NCBI GenBank assembly: GCA_963556145.1
Contig: OY744468.1
Span: forward strand, 6,324,001-6,388,000
Direction: 5' to 3'
Length of the DNA stretch: 64,000 bases
From: Hygrocybe punicea
Taxonomy: Eukaryota > Basidiomycota > Agaricomycetes > Agaricales > Hygrophoraceae
Shown here: positions 45,701-56,925 of the stretch, in pieces
Layout of the letters: every line of letters starts with the position of its first letter
How positions within the stretch are numbered: position 1 is the first letter of the stretch
Program-made: the position numbers and the translations under genes
The notes under the pieces: model-generated
What the model saw: only the letters and a program-made list of their open reading frames with translations
Told to the model about the DNA's origin: nothing
Database searches by the model: none

Positions 45701-48700
45701 TGTTTGAGTCATTACTGCTCGCATAGTTGCCATGTCAAGTTGACGTTTTTTCTGACGCTTACCAATCTGATTGAAATTAACATTGAACTCACCATCTAGT
45801 TTTCTATCATCATTATCATCATCACCATTATAAAACTGGTGGACCTCTGATAAATCATCTACATTTTCACTGTTCAAAGTAAAATCATAACCTTCTGTCC
45901 AACTTGGCAGTAAAACTGAACCTTTGCGAAGCTGGGCATGAAAGTCATCTTGAGCATCAAGACATTCATATCTTATATTGAAATTTTCCAAAAGTTCTAT
46001 TTGTCTCTGACTAAACTTGTATGACAGAAATGATTCATCCCAAGATTGATCTTTAGATTTCAAGTTATGTCCAGAGCACCAGGGTTTAAACAGAGCAAGC
46101 ATTGCTGAGCAGTAGTATTCACGATCACCTTGGTCACATCGTGGTAATGTGGCTCCTATAAAATTTGGAACTTTTGCACTCTTCTCTTGCACACATTGTG
46201 TTCCATGTGACTTGTAAAGTGGATGATCACCAATGAAGGAAAAAAAGCCAGCAGGAGAAGAAGTCTTCAACTTATTGTCTGATTGTTTTACTAAGTTGTC
46301 TAGTTCAACTGATTTCAACTGATCTACAGACACAGAATTCCCATCATGATGACAGTCTGTATTAGAAACACCTGTGTTATCTTGAGATACAAAAGATGTA
46401 TCATAATTTTCATCATCATCACTACCCAGTACTTCAGTACATTTATTTTGAACCACTTTCAGTACAGGAAACTTCTCACGTGAACACTGACTAACCCAAT
46501 CATATAAGCACATATTTACAAGTTCAGGAGAACGATATACATAATCATAAACAGGTGACAGTTCAATAATGCGACCTTTCTGTTTAATCAATGCTACTCT
46601 TTCAACATGCTCTCCAGTATCTTCTGTGTTCCAGCTTAGACGGGCTTCATGAACAAAGCTCTGCCAATAGAATAGGGCAAAATGATGATTTGTGTAATGG
46701 TCAGGATTTCGCAAAAGATACATGCAAGCCATAGGTGAGCCAATTTCCATCTTTGCACTTAGATTATTCACAATTTTTGTCATTAGTTTACGTGCCTTAT
46801 CCTTTTGAGTCTCACTACCACCAATGATCTCACTATTCTTTTGAAACATTGACCGAATTGTATCAAATATGACATGTGTTTTCAAAGCCATTTTCGTAAT
46901 GTAGTCTGAAACATAAAGAATTACCCCTTTGATAGCAGTTCCTGATTTCAAGGAGGTTACATCTGTGTTAGAGCGAAGCAAATATGTAACCAGAGGAGTA
47001 ACTGTGTTTATCCAAGGCTCTGCTTTCTTCATGTTCAGGGCACCACTTTCTGGGTCTACTTCAGTCTGGTTGAATATAGGACGAGGAAACCTTGCTTTGC
47101 ATTTTCCCCACTTATTATCCATGCATCCAACATACTGGCGTGATTTGTTTTGAGAACCATCCTTGTTTCTGTTGGTGGAGCAGTGATGAATGTTAGATTT
47201 AGCTAATATATCATCAACTACAGACTTATAATTATCTTCCCATGAGCTCATTTCTTGACACAGGTGACATTCACCACACCTTTTCAAACAAGGCTTGGGA
47301 GGTGCTTCAGGCAAAGTCTGGGTTGGGTCCAGATACTTAGCTGATTGTGAGGCTTCTTGAATATTCTTCAGAACTTCATCTTGAGATCCAGTAAGAAATT
47401 CACCAATGTGTGTGCTCTCTAAATACTCAACAATTTTTTTCTGGAAATCTGAAGAGGGATCCAATATGCGTTTTCTTATCTCTTGTGGTGTTAGGCATCC
47501 ACAAATCCAAAGCAACATATGAAGATGCAAAGTGAGGTGACCTTGTTGTTCCACTGTACCATAATATGCAGAAGTCTCACCATATATTCCAGGATGGTCT
47601 GTATCCACTCCTAAAACATGCTTGATAAAAAGACTGACCATAAAATGAAAGAATCGTGCACCAGCTACTGGATTCTTAGCAATAAGACGCATACGCTCAT
47701 CACTTGACCTGATCTTTGGATCAAATCTTTCATATGTATTAGCAAAGTACAAACAAATTGGATGCTTAATATCTGCTGGAGATAATGTGATATACCATGA
47801 AGGAGCTCCACAGTATGAAATCAAAGACCAAATTTCATTCCTCATAAACTTTTTACTTGTAATAGATCCACTTACCTTTGCTCCTACATGGTCTAAGTCT
47901 CGAACAACTTGGTAACAATCTTTCTCTTCTTGGTTGATTGGTTTTACATTTTCTCCTTCTGACAGTCTCTTTGCTAATGAGGACAAAACATTTTGGTCAA
48001 CATTCATCAAACGGTTTGTTATATCATGAAATTTTGCTTTGTCAGCAAGCAAAAAACCACTAGTAGTACTTGCCTTCACTTGAGCATGGCTAAAAGCAAC
48101 AAATGGAAAGTATATGTCTGTCTGAAAACGTTTATCATGATACATCAAAAGATGCTGCTTGTGTTCAGCATCAGACAATGATGTAGATCCAATACCACCC
48201 ATTCCATATGGAAATAGCCAAGGGAACATCTGTGGATAAAGCTCTGGGTTTTTAAAAATAGACTCATATTCAGAAGAATGACCAATTGCTAAGATCTTAC
48301 CACCACTATTAAGATGTCTAAGTGCAATTCCTTTGAGTGAGTTGATTGTCTTGGTGTCTAGGTCTTCACCAGCCAATCCATGAACAACAAATGGACAGTC
48401 ACCATGTTCAGTACCATGCTCATCTTCATGATCAAATACACTTGTACCCTCTGGTACTTTATTTGTCTCTCTATGGCAATATTCAATGGATACAGGTGGG
48501 CCATCCTCAGGATATTCTGCAAGGTTATCATAAGATATGTCTAAATCAGCGTAATCAACATGGTTAAGCTTCAGCCATTCAAGTGCCATTGCTACATGGT
48601 TTCTCCGCACCAAAAGTGGTGTTCGCTCAAAGTCTTTTTCTGTAGGCTTACAAGGCCCAGTAAACAAAATTGCTAAGACATCATTAAGATCATCAACAGG

Positions 48701-49168
48701 TGGTGGTAGTGCCTGATAAACCTTTGGAATAGGTGACTGAAATGCAACCACATGTGATGTCATCTTTCTCATTCCTGAAGCAACTCGCACAAAACAACAG
48801 TTGTGACGTATGCGAGCTACAAGTAGCTTTTCAACAAATCGAAGCTCAGCAAGTTCCTTTGGCACACAACCCAGCCAAAGGCCCTTTGCTAGGGAAATTG
48901 TAGGAACAATGCCTTTTCTTATACTACTTTGACATTTACCACATAACTTGTTACATTGGTAGTCTAAGACAGGACCTTTAAACTCTCGAATCTTTTCAGT
49001 TGATTTCTTTCGTTCAATTCTAGTTACACCTGGAGCCTCTAAAATGTTGAGTATACCTTTTATACTCTTCAAACGACTTAAATTACTTTGTGGAACCAAC
49101 TCACCACAGACTAGTGGGGTGTGGGCCATTGCTTTGCATGGCATGTTACTCGTCCCTTCTTTTAGCAA
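42719..49168 (-). CDS. Lower Helitron: Rep/helicase/USP-like protein, N-terminally truncated
   Basis: An uninterrupted 2,149-codon frame. In order it has a Cys-rich DUF6570-like region (CGKCQSSIRKG...ANG-type LAKGLWLG) near residues 70-110, then Rep motifs HLHMLLWI (about 549) and YVSDYITK (about 754). A Pif1-like SF1 helicase follows with GGMGGTGKT (about 1280), FFDEVSMLS (about 1360), GDFAQLPP and YSSQGKTRP (about 1693). The C-terminus (about 1890-2149) has NNSCAYDS, a CxxC pair and YCLRGIIYHGGDHFTS...WFHDG, which fit the Cys and His boxes of ubiquitin-specific proteases. Relative to the upper Helitron about 420 residues are missing at the start. Its first 20 codons are the reverse-read 3' end of the upper Helitron, so the ATG at 49,168 is acquired. 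Residues needed for Rep and helicase activity look present. Confidence 0.88.
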   Translation of the reverse strand: MLKEGTSNMPCKAMAHTPLVCGELVPQSNLSRLKSIKGILNILEAPGVTRIERKKSTEKIREFKGPVLDYQCNKLCGKCQSSIRKGIVPTISLAKGLWLGCVPKELAELRFVEKLLVARIRHNCCFVRVASGMRKMTSHVVAFQSPIPKVYQALPPPVDDLNDVLAILFTGPCKPTEKDFERTPLLVRRNHVAMALEWLKLNHVDYADLDISYDNLAEYPEDGPPVSIEYCHRETNKVPEGTSVFDHEDEHGTEHGDCPFVVHGLAGEDLDTKTINSLKGIALRHLNSGGKILAIGHSSEYESIFKNPELYPQMFPWLFPYGMGGIGSTSLSDAEHKQHLLMYHDKRFQTDIYFPFVAFSHAQVKASTTSGFLLADKAKFHDITNRLMNVDQNVLSSLAKRLSEGENVKPINQEEKDCYQVVRDLDHVGAKVSGSITSKKFMRNEIWSLISYCGAPSWYITLSPADIKHPICLYFANTYERFDPKIRSSDERMRLIAKNPVAGARFFHFMVSLFIKHVLGVDTDHPGIYGETSAYYGTVEQQGHLTLHLHMLLWICGCLTPQEIRKRILDPSSDFQKKIVEYLESTHIGEFLTGSQDEVLKNIQEASQSAKYLDPTQTLPEAPPKPCLKRCGECHLCQEMSSWEDNYKSVVDDILAKSNIHHCSTNRNKDGSQNKSRQYVGCMDNKWGKCKARFPRPIFNQTEVDPESGALNMKKAEPWINTVTPLVTYLLRSNTDVTSLKSGTAIKGVILYVSDYITKMALKTHVIFDTIRSMFQKNSEIIGGSETQKDKARKLMTKIVNNLSAKMEIGSPMACMYLLRNPDHYTNHHFALFYWQSFVHEARLSWNTEDTGEHVERVALIKQKGRIIELSPVYDYVYRSPELVNMCLYDWVSQCSREKFPVLKVVQNKCTEVLGSDDDENYDTSFVSQDNTGVSNTDCHHDGNSVSVDQLKSVELDNLVKQSDNKLKTSSPAGFFSFIGDHPLYKSHGTQCVQEKSAKVPNFIGATLPRCDQGDREYYCSAMLALFKPWCSGHNLKSKDQSWDESFLSYKFSQRQIELLENFNIRYECLDAQDDFHAQLRKGSVLLPSWTEGYDFTLNSENVDDLSEVHQFYNGDDDNDDRKLDGEFNVNFNQIGKRQKKRQLDMATMRAVMTQTGWTEAVSKEIVTIQPAPPEIIKTGSQWKAEVQKKKQAVLDLHAENLPGNASSQSFGCASMYNNVKIVDKSYLEKSGYAGKSREVIDRIVKDFSLNQGQRKAFQIVANHISAGNSEQLKMHIGGMGGTGKTQVLKALVQFFALQNETYRFVIVAPTGTAAALLAGSTYHYMFGLNDKSDEHISKNQLAQLRSRLQGVDYIFFDEVSMLSCRDMYRISARMAKIFNETELPWGGLNMIFAGDFAQLPPALGHESASLYSRTVGATPTSHLDQEAAIGKALWHQVTTIVILRENMRQRLQTKEDGQLRNALTNMRYKSCTPEDLVFLRSRISSNVPGCLSVKDQEFREVSIITALNIHKDEINCLGSLRFSKETNQPLVDFFSDDSLSSQGRKKEKGSFHPVTKNVSTLSDNIQNVLWHQPHSSNSKCIPGKLSICVGMPIIIRNNNATELCITRGQEGIVHCWQSALGLKGQRIMDTLFVKLLNPPQTVHFNGLPENVVPITRSSVIVDCALPDDSSITVSRSQVEVLPNFSMTDYSSQGKTRPYNAVDLNNSKSHQSYYTALSRSSSASGTVILQGFDARKITGGASGALRQEFHELELLDEISHLRYEGKLSKAVTGNCRNTMISSFRKWKGEFYVPENVHKAIRWSKSDLFVINSDNNDIPWKILGKKQIVPKLATPKSQHVTAQGTSSAQFRQHSAVKRKVSGSRVAPQRKKLKTNHVIEDTSIISLNVPIGTYWSNNSCAYDSIISIFYNIWQDDRTIWSDIFRTLNSQCLGVLANDFSRHSSGECSLENVRDCLRLCLQQYAPSNFPWGMFTSVDSISHTLLATEIPILSSSLYCPQHHPVLRQQAASRNCHIDIGRLNFESIQDEIDLFVISLGMKCTVCDQSLLRKFSFSRAPELLTFSVSATTNTINHNLTVPVEGDVEPSQYCLRGIIYHGGDHFTSRIISPTGLVWFHDGMDTGRFTEYEGNLKDVVLNVCRSKKPCLLIYALV
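49111..49142 (-). mobile_element. 3' terminus of the upper Helitron (hairpin plus CTAG)
   Basis: Reading the minus strand, the hairpin GCCATGCAAAGCAATGGC (plus 49,142-49,125) is followed ten bases later by CTAG (plus 49,114-49,111), with A on the plus strand outside it. This is a textbook Helitron 3' end. The next minus-strand bases continue in frame into the lower Helitron's CGELV, so the element sits inside that gene at an A^T site. Confidence 0.85.
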
Positions 49169-49179
49169 GAGAACACATA

Positions 49180-52100
49180 TTAAGATTGAGCATATATAAA
49201 CAGTACAGCATTATTACCATTACATGACAATAAATTAATATTTGAAAAGTCATCTATATCACCTTCATTAATACAAATTGATCTGGTTGATATACCATCA
49301 TGAAACCATACCATACTGTTGATGAATATGCGGGCAGTAAAATGTGCATCACCAAAGTACACAATTCCTCTCAATGTGTAAGCAGTGGATATGTCATCAA
49401 TTGACAAGTTTATAACTTGACTAATTATTAAATTCTCAATAGAGTCAACTGTAAACATGATTAGAGGTGGAATTTTGTTAAATGCAATAAATTTAGTAAT
49501 CTCTCCCCAACACAATTGACATTTGTGCCGTTGTCTATTAACTATGATTTGAGCAAGACATGTTGAGATTGTTCCAGAAAATGAATATGAACAATGAAAG
49601 ATGGCGTCACATCTATCATTTTCCAGAATGGTTATGTTTTCACAATTGATACATTTAAGACAAGTTGAAGTCATTGGTTCATTTGCTTTCATTATATAAT
49701 GGGCCAAATCACTTATGGCAATGCCAACTTGACCATAAGGAAATATTTTGGGTTTATCTTGATGCAATAAATGTCTGATTGTATTTCTAACTGTTTCTAA
49801 ATCTGTTGTGTGATTCTTGGATCGTTTGAATCCTAAGCTCAAAATCTTTAATATTTCATTGATGCTATTGAATCTTTTTTTCCAACTTGATGGATCTTCA
49901 TTCCATATTGCTAGTAATATTGTAAAGAGTGAATCATAAGCACAGCTCCAATCTTCCGCATCCCATATAAACCCTTTTGGTTCATTTAATTCAATAGTAC
50001 TTGTTTTTCGTCTTTTTTTCACTATGGAAGATGAACTTACAACTTGTTGTAATTTTCGTTTTTTATTTTGCAATACATTGGCCGTCGAATTTTTATGAGT
50101 GACAGTGATTGGAACAGTTCCTTTTGCAGGAACAAAGTTGAGGTTTCTGAAATCTGCCTTTTGATTTTTGTTCATATGTTTAATTAATTGCCATGGAGAG
50201 GGCTGTGTTGTGTATTGATTTAGTTGCTCCGTGGCTTTCCATGCGATAGCATGATGAATGTTTTTTGGAATATATGACTTTCCTTTCCATTTTCTAAATT
50301 GATCAATGATAGAATTTCGCTGATCTCCCTTGACATGGTCTGGTAAGAGTCCTTGATATTTCAGTTTGGTAATCTCATCAAGCAGTTCTAATTCTCTAAA
50401 TTCCTGCCTGAGATATCCAGAAGCACCCCCAGTAATTACTTTAGGATCAAAGCCTTGCATGATGATAGTTCCTGCTGCAGAAGCACTTCTTGATAAGCAA
50501 GTATAATAGGATTGGTGGTTTCTACAACTACTGAGGTCAACTACATTGTTAGGACGAGTACGTCCTTGACATGCATAATCAGTCATTGCAAAATTAGGTA
50601 GTACCAACACTTGTTCTCTTGACAAAGATATCACATCATCATTGGGTAATGAGCACATGGTGGAAGTGACATGTTTTGTAATCGGCACAACATTTTCAGG
50701 AAGTCCTTCTATGTTAATTTCTTTTGGAGGATTCAATAATCTGACAAATAAAGTGTCCAGTACAGTTTGTTGCTCAGGACCTATTGCACTCTGCCAACCC
50801 ACAACTATGCCCTCTGCTCCTTTGGTAATGCAGCACTCTGTTGCATCATTGTTTCTGAGCATCACTGGCATGCCTACACATAAGTCCAATCTTCCTGGTA
50901 TATGATCAGAGGATGATGCATGTGGTTGGCTCCAAAGTAGCTTTTGGAGTGAAGGTTCCAATATCTTTGTGTGTCGAATAGGATCCAAAATTGTTGACAT
51001 GTGATGAGATTTTCTTTTGCTATTGGAACTAGTAGGATCATTCCATCTGTCTATGGAATAGAATGATGTTAATGGTCTCCTATTTTCAGCAGCAAAACGT
51101 TGAATACCAAGTTCATTGATTTTGTCTTTTTGTGCATTTAATGCAGTTATAACTGACACATTCCTGAATTTCTTTTGGGCTAATTTTGGATCATTTGGAC
51201 CTTTTCCTGCAACACGAGTACGAAGAAATGCAATATCTTTGGGAGTACATGCTTTGTATCTCATGTTTTCCAAAGCAAGCCTCAGTTGGACATCTTCTTC
51301 TGACTGATTGGTTTGTCTCATATTTTCACGTAATATAACAACTGTTGTTATTTGATGCCAAAGAGCTTTGCCTATAGCCGCTTCCTGATTTGCTATAGTT
51401 TGACTGGAATTGATTTGGACACCAACGGTTCCAGAGTATAAAGGAGCACCACTCATAGCTGGTGGAAGTTGGCCAAAATCTCCTGCAAATATCATATTAA
51501 TGCCACCAAAGGGTTCATCATAAACACCACGTGCTTTTGCACACTGAGCACTGATTTTATACATATCTCTGCAAGATAACATTGACACCTCATCAATGAA
51601 AATGTAATCCACACCATCAAGATTGGCACGTACTTGTGCAAGGGAACGAGATGATCCTCCCTGATTAATTCCAAGAATGGAGTGATATGTGGATCCATTT
51701 ACAAGGGCAGCAGCACCACCGGTTGGTGCAAGAACCACAAATCGATGATTTTCATTGTGTTTACCAAAAAAACTAGTCAATGCTTTGATGACTTGTGATT
51801 TCCCTGTGCCTGCCATCCCACCAAGATACATGCGTAGCTTATCAGAACCGTTAATCAAGGTAGAGTGATTCGCAATGATATGAAATGCTCTCTTTTGGTC
51901 AGTGTTCAACTTGTAATCATTGATAGTTACATCAATAAGATGACGATCAGCTCTGTTTGCAGGAATAAACATATGGTTGATGTATGCTGCATCCACTATC
52001 TTGACATCATTATATTGAAAATTTCCCAATTTATTTATGGTTGCTGTGTTTGTTGGTAAATTTTTATTTCTGTCATCGATGATTTCCTTTTTCTTTGCAA

Positions 52101-55100
52101 GGACTGCAGTTCTCCACAATTTTGCTGATTGTACTACAGGTGGTTCTATAGGTATCAACGGTCCTATATCTGGGGTACCATCAATACAATCATCGAGCCA
52201 CCCTGACCTTTTCAAAGTTCTTTCAGCTATCAGCATTTGATCTTTCCTTTTTTGTCCTTTTTGACCAAGTTTCAGGAGTATTTCCGTGTCATTATTGTCT
52301 TCATCAATATTGTTGTTGAAGTCGTCGCCATTAAATGCAAATTCAGCATTGTGCATGTCATCCAGTTCATCAAGACCGTTTGAGGTCGCCCATGAATACC
52401 TTATATTTGCAGTATTATTCTTCTGACGTTTAGCAGAGAAACCATCTCTTGCATCCAAACATTCATACCGCAGACCAAAGTATTTCATGATCTCTAGTTC
52501 TCTTTTAGAAAACTCGTGGTCTATAAAAGCATTATCCCATGTTTGTAATTTACTTTTGAGTTCTTTGCCACTTCTCCATGGCTTGAAAAACGTTAACATT
52601 GTACAACAATAATATTCTCGATCACCATGGTCAGCCCTTGGCAAAGTGTTCGGAATAAAATTAGGAACTATGAAAGGATCATTCCCTTTCATTTTGGCAT
52701 GGTGGGTAAGATATTGTGGATGATTGGAATGTAAAGTATAATCATTTTCAAATTTTGTCAATTTATTAAGATCAACTTCATTTGTTTTATCAGCTATTTC
52801 TGTGCCTGCATGTCTATTCAAACTATCAGGTTTTGGAATTTCATCTATCTCCATGAGTATATCATTATCAATGACATCAGACAAGTTGTCATCACTGGAA
52901 TAGTCAACATTAGTAGGTTCAGTGCAAGAGTCAGACAAATCATCACAGCCTAGATTGTCAAAAATTTGGTTTTGCACTGGTTCTTTTCTGGCCCTTTTGG
53001 TCTTTGTTTTGGTGCGTCTTTTCTTTGGTTCCATAGTGGCAAGACGTATCCAGTCATACAGTGATACATTATCATACAAGGCGGGTCTGAACATATAATT
53101 ATTTACTTTGGAAAGTCCAATGTATGCGCCATTATTCTTACCAATAACAACCTTTTGTGCATTATTTTGGTCTTCACATATATTAGGAATTTCTTCATCA
53201 GACCATGCACTGATAACCTCTTTAACATAAGATCTCCAAAAGAATGGCACGAATTTATGACTGGTGTAGTGATCAGGATTTCCAAGGACATATAATGAAG
53301 CCATTGGAGCACCAATTTCCATTTTGGAGGTGAGTGAATTGACTATTTGTGTAAACAGCTTTCTGACTTTGTCTTTTCTTTTCAGGTCGCCACCAATCAT
53401 TTCGGAATTCTTATCAAAAATACTTTTTATCACTTCAAAAATGCTATAGGTCTTCAAGGAGAATTTTGTAATATAATCTGTTATGTATGCAACTATGGCC
53501 TTTATAGCAGTACCTGATAATAAGCTGGTCACATCAGAATTGCATTGTAGCATATATGTAACTTCAGGTGTCACCGTGTTCATCCAAGGTTCACCATGCT
53601 TGAGGTTGAGAGCACCAGTATTAGGTTCTACAAAGGTTTGTTGAAAGATATCACGGGGAAATCATCGTTTACATTCACCTTTCGAATTAAGACAGTATGG
53701 CTTTTTTTTGCCATCATGCCTGTTATGTACATTTAATCGCAATAAAAGATCATCTACAACATCTTGAAACCTTTGCCACCATGTTGATCTTTTGTTGTGA
53801 TATTGACAATTCATGGAACAATTATATGATGGTGGATCTGGCATGACACATGTTGGTGGTTGATATTCAGGTTTCGACATTGTCTGTTCCATTTTCTGTG
53901 ATACCTCATCTTTAGAACCTGTCATGAATTGTCCTACACACAAACTTTCCAAATATTCCACTAATCTTTTCTGAAAGTCAGAATTTTCACCCATAATTTT
54001 GTCACGTATTTCCTGAGGTGTAAGGCATCCCTTTATCCACAACAGCATATGAAGATGCAAGGTAAGACGTCCTTGTTCCTCTACCGTTGCATAATAACCT
54101 GATGTGTTTCCATACAGGCCAGGATGAGATTCATTTATTCCTAATATATGTTTGATGAACATTTCAGTAGTAAAGTGAAAAAAGCAGGCTCCAGCAACTG
54201 GATTGTTTGCAATTAGTTTGTAACAATCCTGGGGTAGACGTAGTTTAAGATAAAACTTTTCTTTGTTGTCAGCATAATATAAGCATAGTGGGTGATTGAT
54301 GTCTGCAGGTGCAAAAGTGATAAACCAAGTCGGAGCACCAATATAGGATATCAGAGACCAAATCTCATTTTGCATGTATTTCTTGTTAGTAATTGAACCT
54401 TTGACCTGACCAGCTACGTGATCCAGATCAGAAATGAGTTTATAGCATGCTTTCTCTTCCGATGTATCTGGTTTGACTCTATCACCTCTAGATAATCTCT
54501 TAGAGAGGTCATCCAAAACAGCTGTATTGATATTCATCAGGCGATCTGCAATATCGTTGAAATTATGTTTATTAGTCAACAAATATCCTCCGGTTGTACT
54601 GTCCTTGATTTGTTCTTGATTGAATGCAATCAATGGAAAATAGGGATCGGTTTGAAATCTTTTGTCATGGTACATCAGGAGATGTCTTTTGTGCATCATA
54701 TCACTGATGCTTAAAACATCATTGTCTATGCTGCTAATACCACCCAAGCCATATGGAAATACGCAGGGAAACATCATAGGATATAACTGAGGATTATTAA
54801 AGAACGATTCTGGATTTCTAGCATGGCTTATGGCAAGAACACCACCATGGTCATCTATCAAGTGCTTGGTCGCTCTAGCTATTAATGCCTTTGGACTTGT
54901 AATATCTAGATTTTCGCCAGTTACTCCACTAACAACAAAGGGACAAGGCCCATCTTCCACACCATCTTCCACTTCATTGTCAAATGCACTAGTGGCTTCT
55001 GGTTCCTTATTTGTGTCTGCTGGTCGATATGCAACCACAACAGGAATTCCATGATCTGGATATTGTGCTAGATTTTCATAGGAGATATCTAAATCATAGT

Positions 55101-56925
55101 AATCCATGTGATTCAATTTCAGCCATTCTAAAGCTGCAGAAACTCGCCTTTGGCGAACCAATAAAGGCGTTCGCTCCATGTCTTCTGGAGTTGGTCTGGC
55201 AGGACCAGTGAAAATAAACGCTAGCACTTCATCAAGTTCTTTAATTGTTGGAGGCAACCGTTGATATATCTTTGGTGTTGGGTTTTGAAACATGATGGCA
55301 TTTGCTTTCATTTTATGCATCCCAGAGGAGACACGAACAATACATTTGTTGTGACGAACACGGGCAATCAAAAGTTGTTCAGCAAATGTTAGATTTTGAA
55401 GTTGTGCAGGAATTCTTCCCATCCAAAGTCCATTCGCCAAAGCATATTTGGGAGTTTGGCCTTTATTCAGACTGAGCACACATGGTTTGCATATCCATTT
55501 ACATGTGTCATCTAGCACTGGACCTTTGATATCCTCTATTGGATCAGAACAATGATATCGTTCACATCTTGTGATTCCCATATTGTCTCTAGTTAATATT
55601 TTCAGATTAACCTTCATCTTTGACAATAAAGACATGTTTTTCAATGCAACCAATTGACCACATACAGCACACCCACTTTCTTGGAAACATTCAGGTGATG
55701 TATCTCTGCACCAGTTGCTGATTATGGTTTCCTTCAATTCAATAGATGGAGGAGGAGGAGGAAATAATTGCTCATCTGACTTGTCCAATTCTTCTTTCAT
55801 TTGAGCCTGAGTTTCTTCTTTGCCGCACTCATATGTTTCTGTCATTTTTTGTCTTCTGTACCACTGTTTACACAGGTCTTTATGTGATTTAATATCATGC
55901 ACATGAAAAATAGAAACATGAGTATCACAAGCTGAACAATTATGCCTCATTAATGCCACAGATAGATCTTGTCCATGTAATCTTCGTAATGTCTTTGACA
56001 AATATATACCATGTATTGTTGTTATTTCACCAATATCCTTCACTGTCAAATTTGGCAGAAGTTCATGTAAAGGCATTTTAACACATGCATATGTTTTTCT
56101 ATCTTCATATAAAGTGTTGGCTGTTTGTTCATCAATATGCCCCACATATTCGAATAATATGTCAGAATCATGGTTGATATTATTAGACGGTAGCATAAAA
56201 GATTGAAGAAAGCTAAACTTGAATGTTGGTATTCGTTTACCACCACCAATGTAGTCATATCTATGAACGAAATTTATATATAAAGATTTAAACAAGTGTC
56301 CGAATAAATTCAAATTGAACACAATTATGTTTGAACGGCTATGCCGTATTATGAAACATAGTGTGGTCCACAGCAACGTTGCATGTGATAGAGAACTAGT
56401 AATACAATGAAATAAATATGTTTTGAAATCATGTCGTCTCAATAGCGATCGCATGAGCAATGCTTTGATCATTTTACAACGACATTGGACAGTGATAGGT
56501 TTGAGAAGACAATACAAAGCAAAGAGATATTTAGGAGGTAAGAAATATGTTCTGGCATATTGAATAGAACGTATTCGCATTTTGAAGGCGCTATTTTTAA
56601 ATGTAGTCCAAACGAATAATGGATCGACTGTCAAGTTATCTTTTGTTTCTTTTGTTATTCCAATGATCTTTACATATAGTGTTGCATTTATTTGCATCAA
56701 TATTGTTGCATCGCCCTGATCTGGGGCCAACTCATGTTCTATGAGTTTTCTTTGAAAAACACCCAATTCTTGGGTCAAGGTCGATATCACAGGACAGGAA
56801 ATTGGTTCAGGAGAGATATACATAAGTTTGTCTTGGCATAGTTGTGGAAATAATGTTGCGTTTGCAAGGAAATATAGATAAGTCAAACATACAATGCAGA
56901 CACGGATGATGTTGTGGGGATTCAT
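49180..56925 (-). pseudogene. Upper Helitron: Rep/helicase/USP-like protein split by one TGA
   Basis: One frame of about 2,580 codons runs from the ATG at 56,925 to the stop at 49,180, broken only by TGA at 53,664-53,662 (GECKR*FPRD). The sister protein has Arg there (GKCKARFPRP). The upstream part (1,087 codons) has a hydrophobic, possibly non-native start, a CxxC region, a DUF6570-like block (CKPCVLSLNKGQTPKYALANG) near 490-530 and the Rep HLHMLLWI motif near 959. The downstream part (1,467 codons) has YITDYITK, helicase GGMAGTGKS (about 1,706 of the full frame), FIDEVSMLS, GDFGQLPP and YACQGRTRP. It ends with a USP-like domain (SCAYDS about 2,328; YTLRGIVYFGDAHFTA and WFHDG about 2,527). 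The stop separates the two halves of Rep. The 5' end of the element was not located. Confidence 0.88.
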
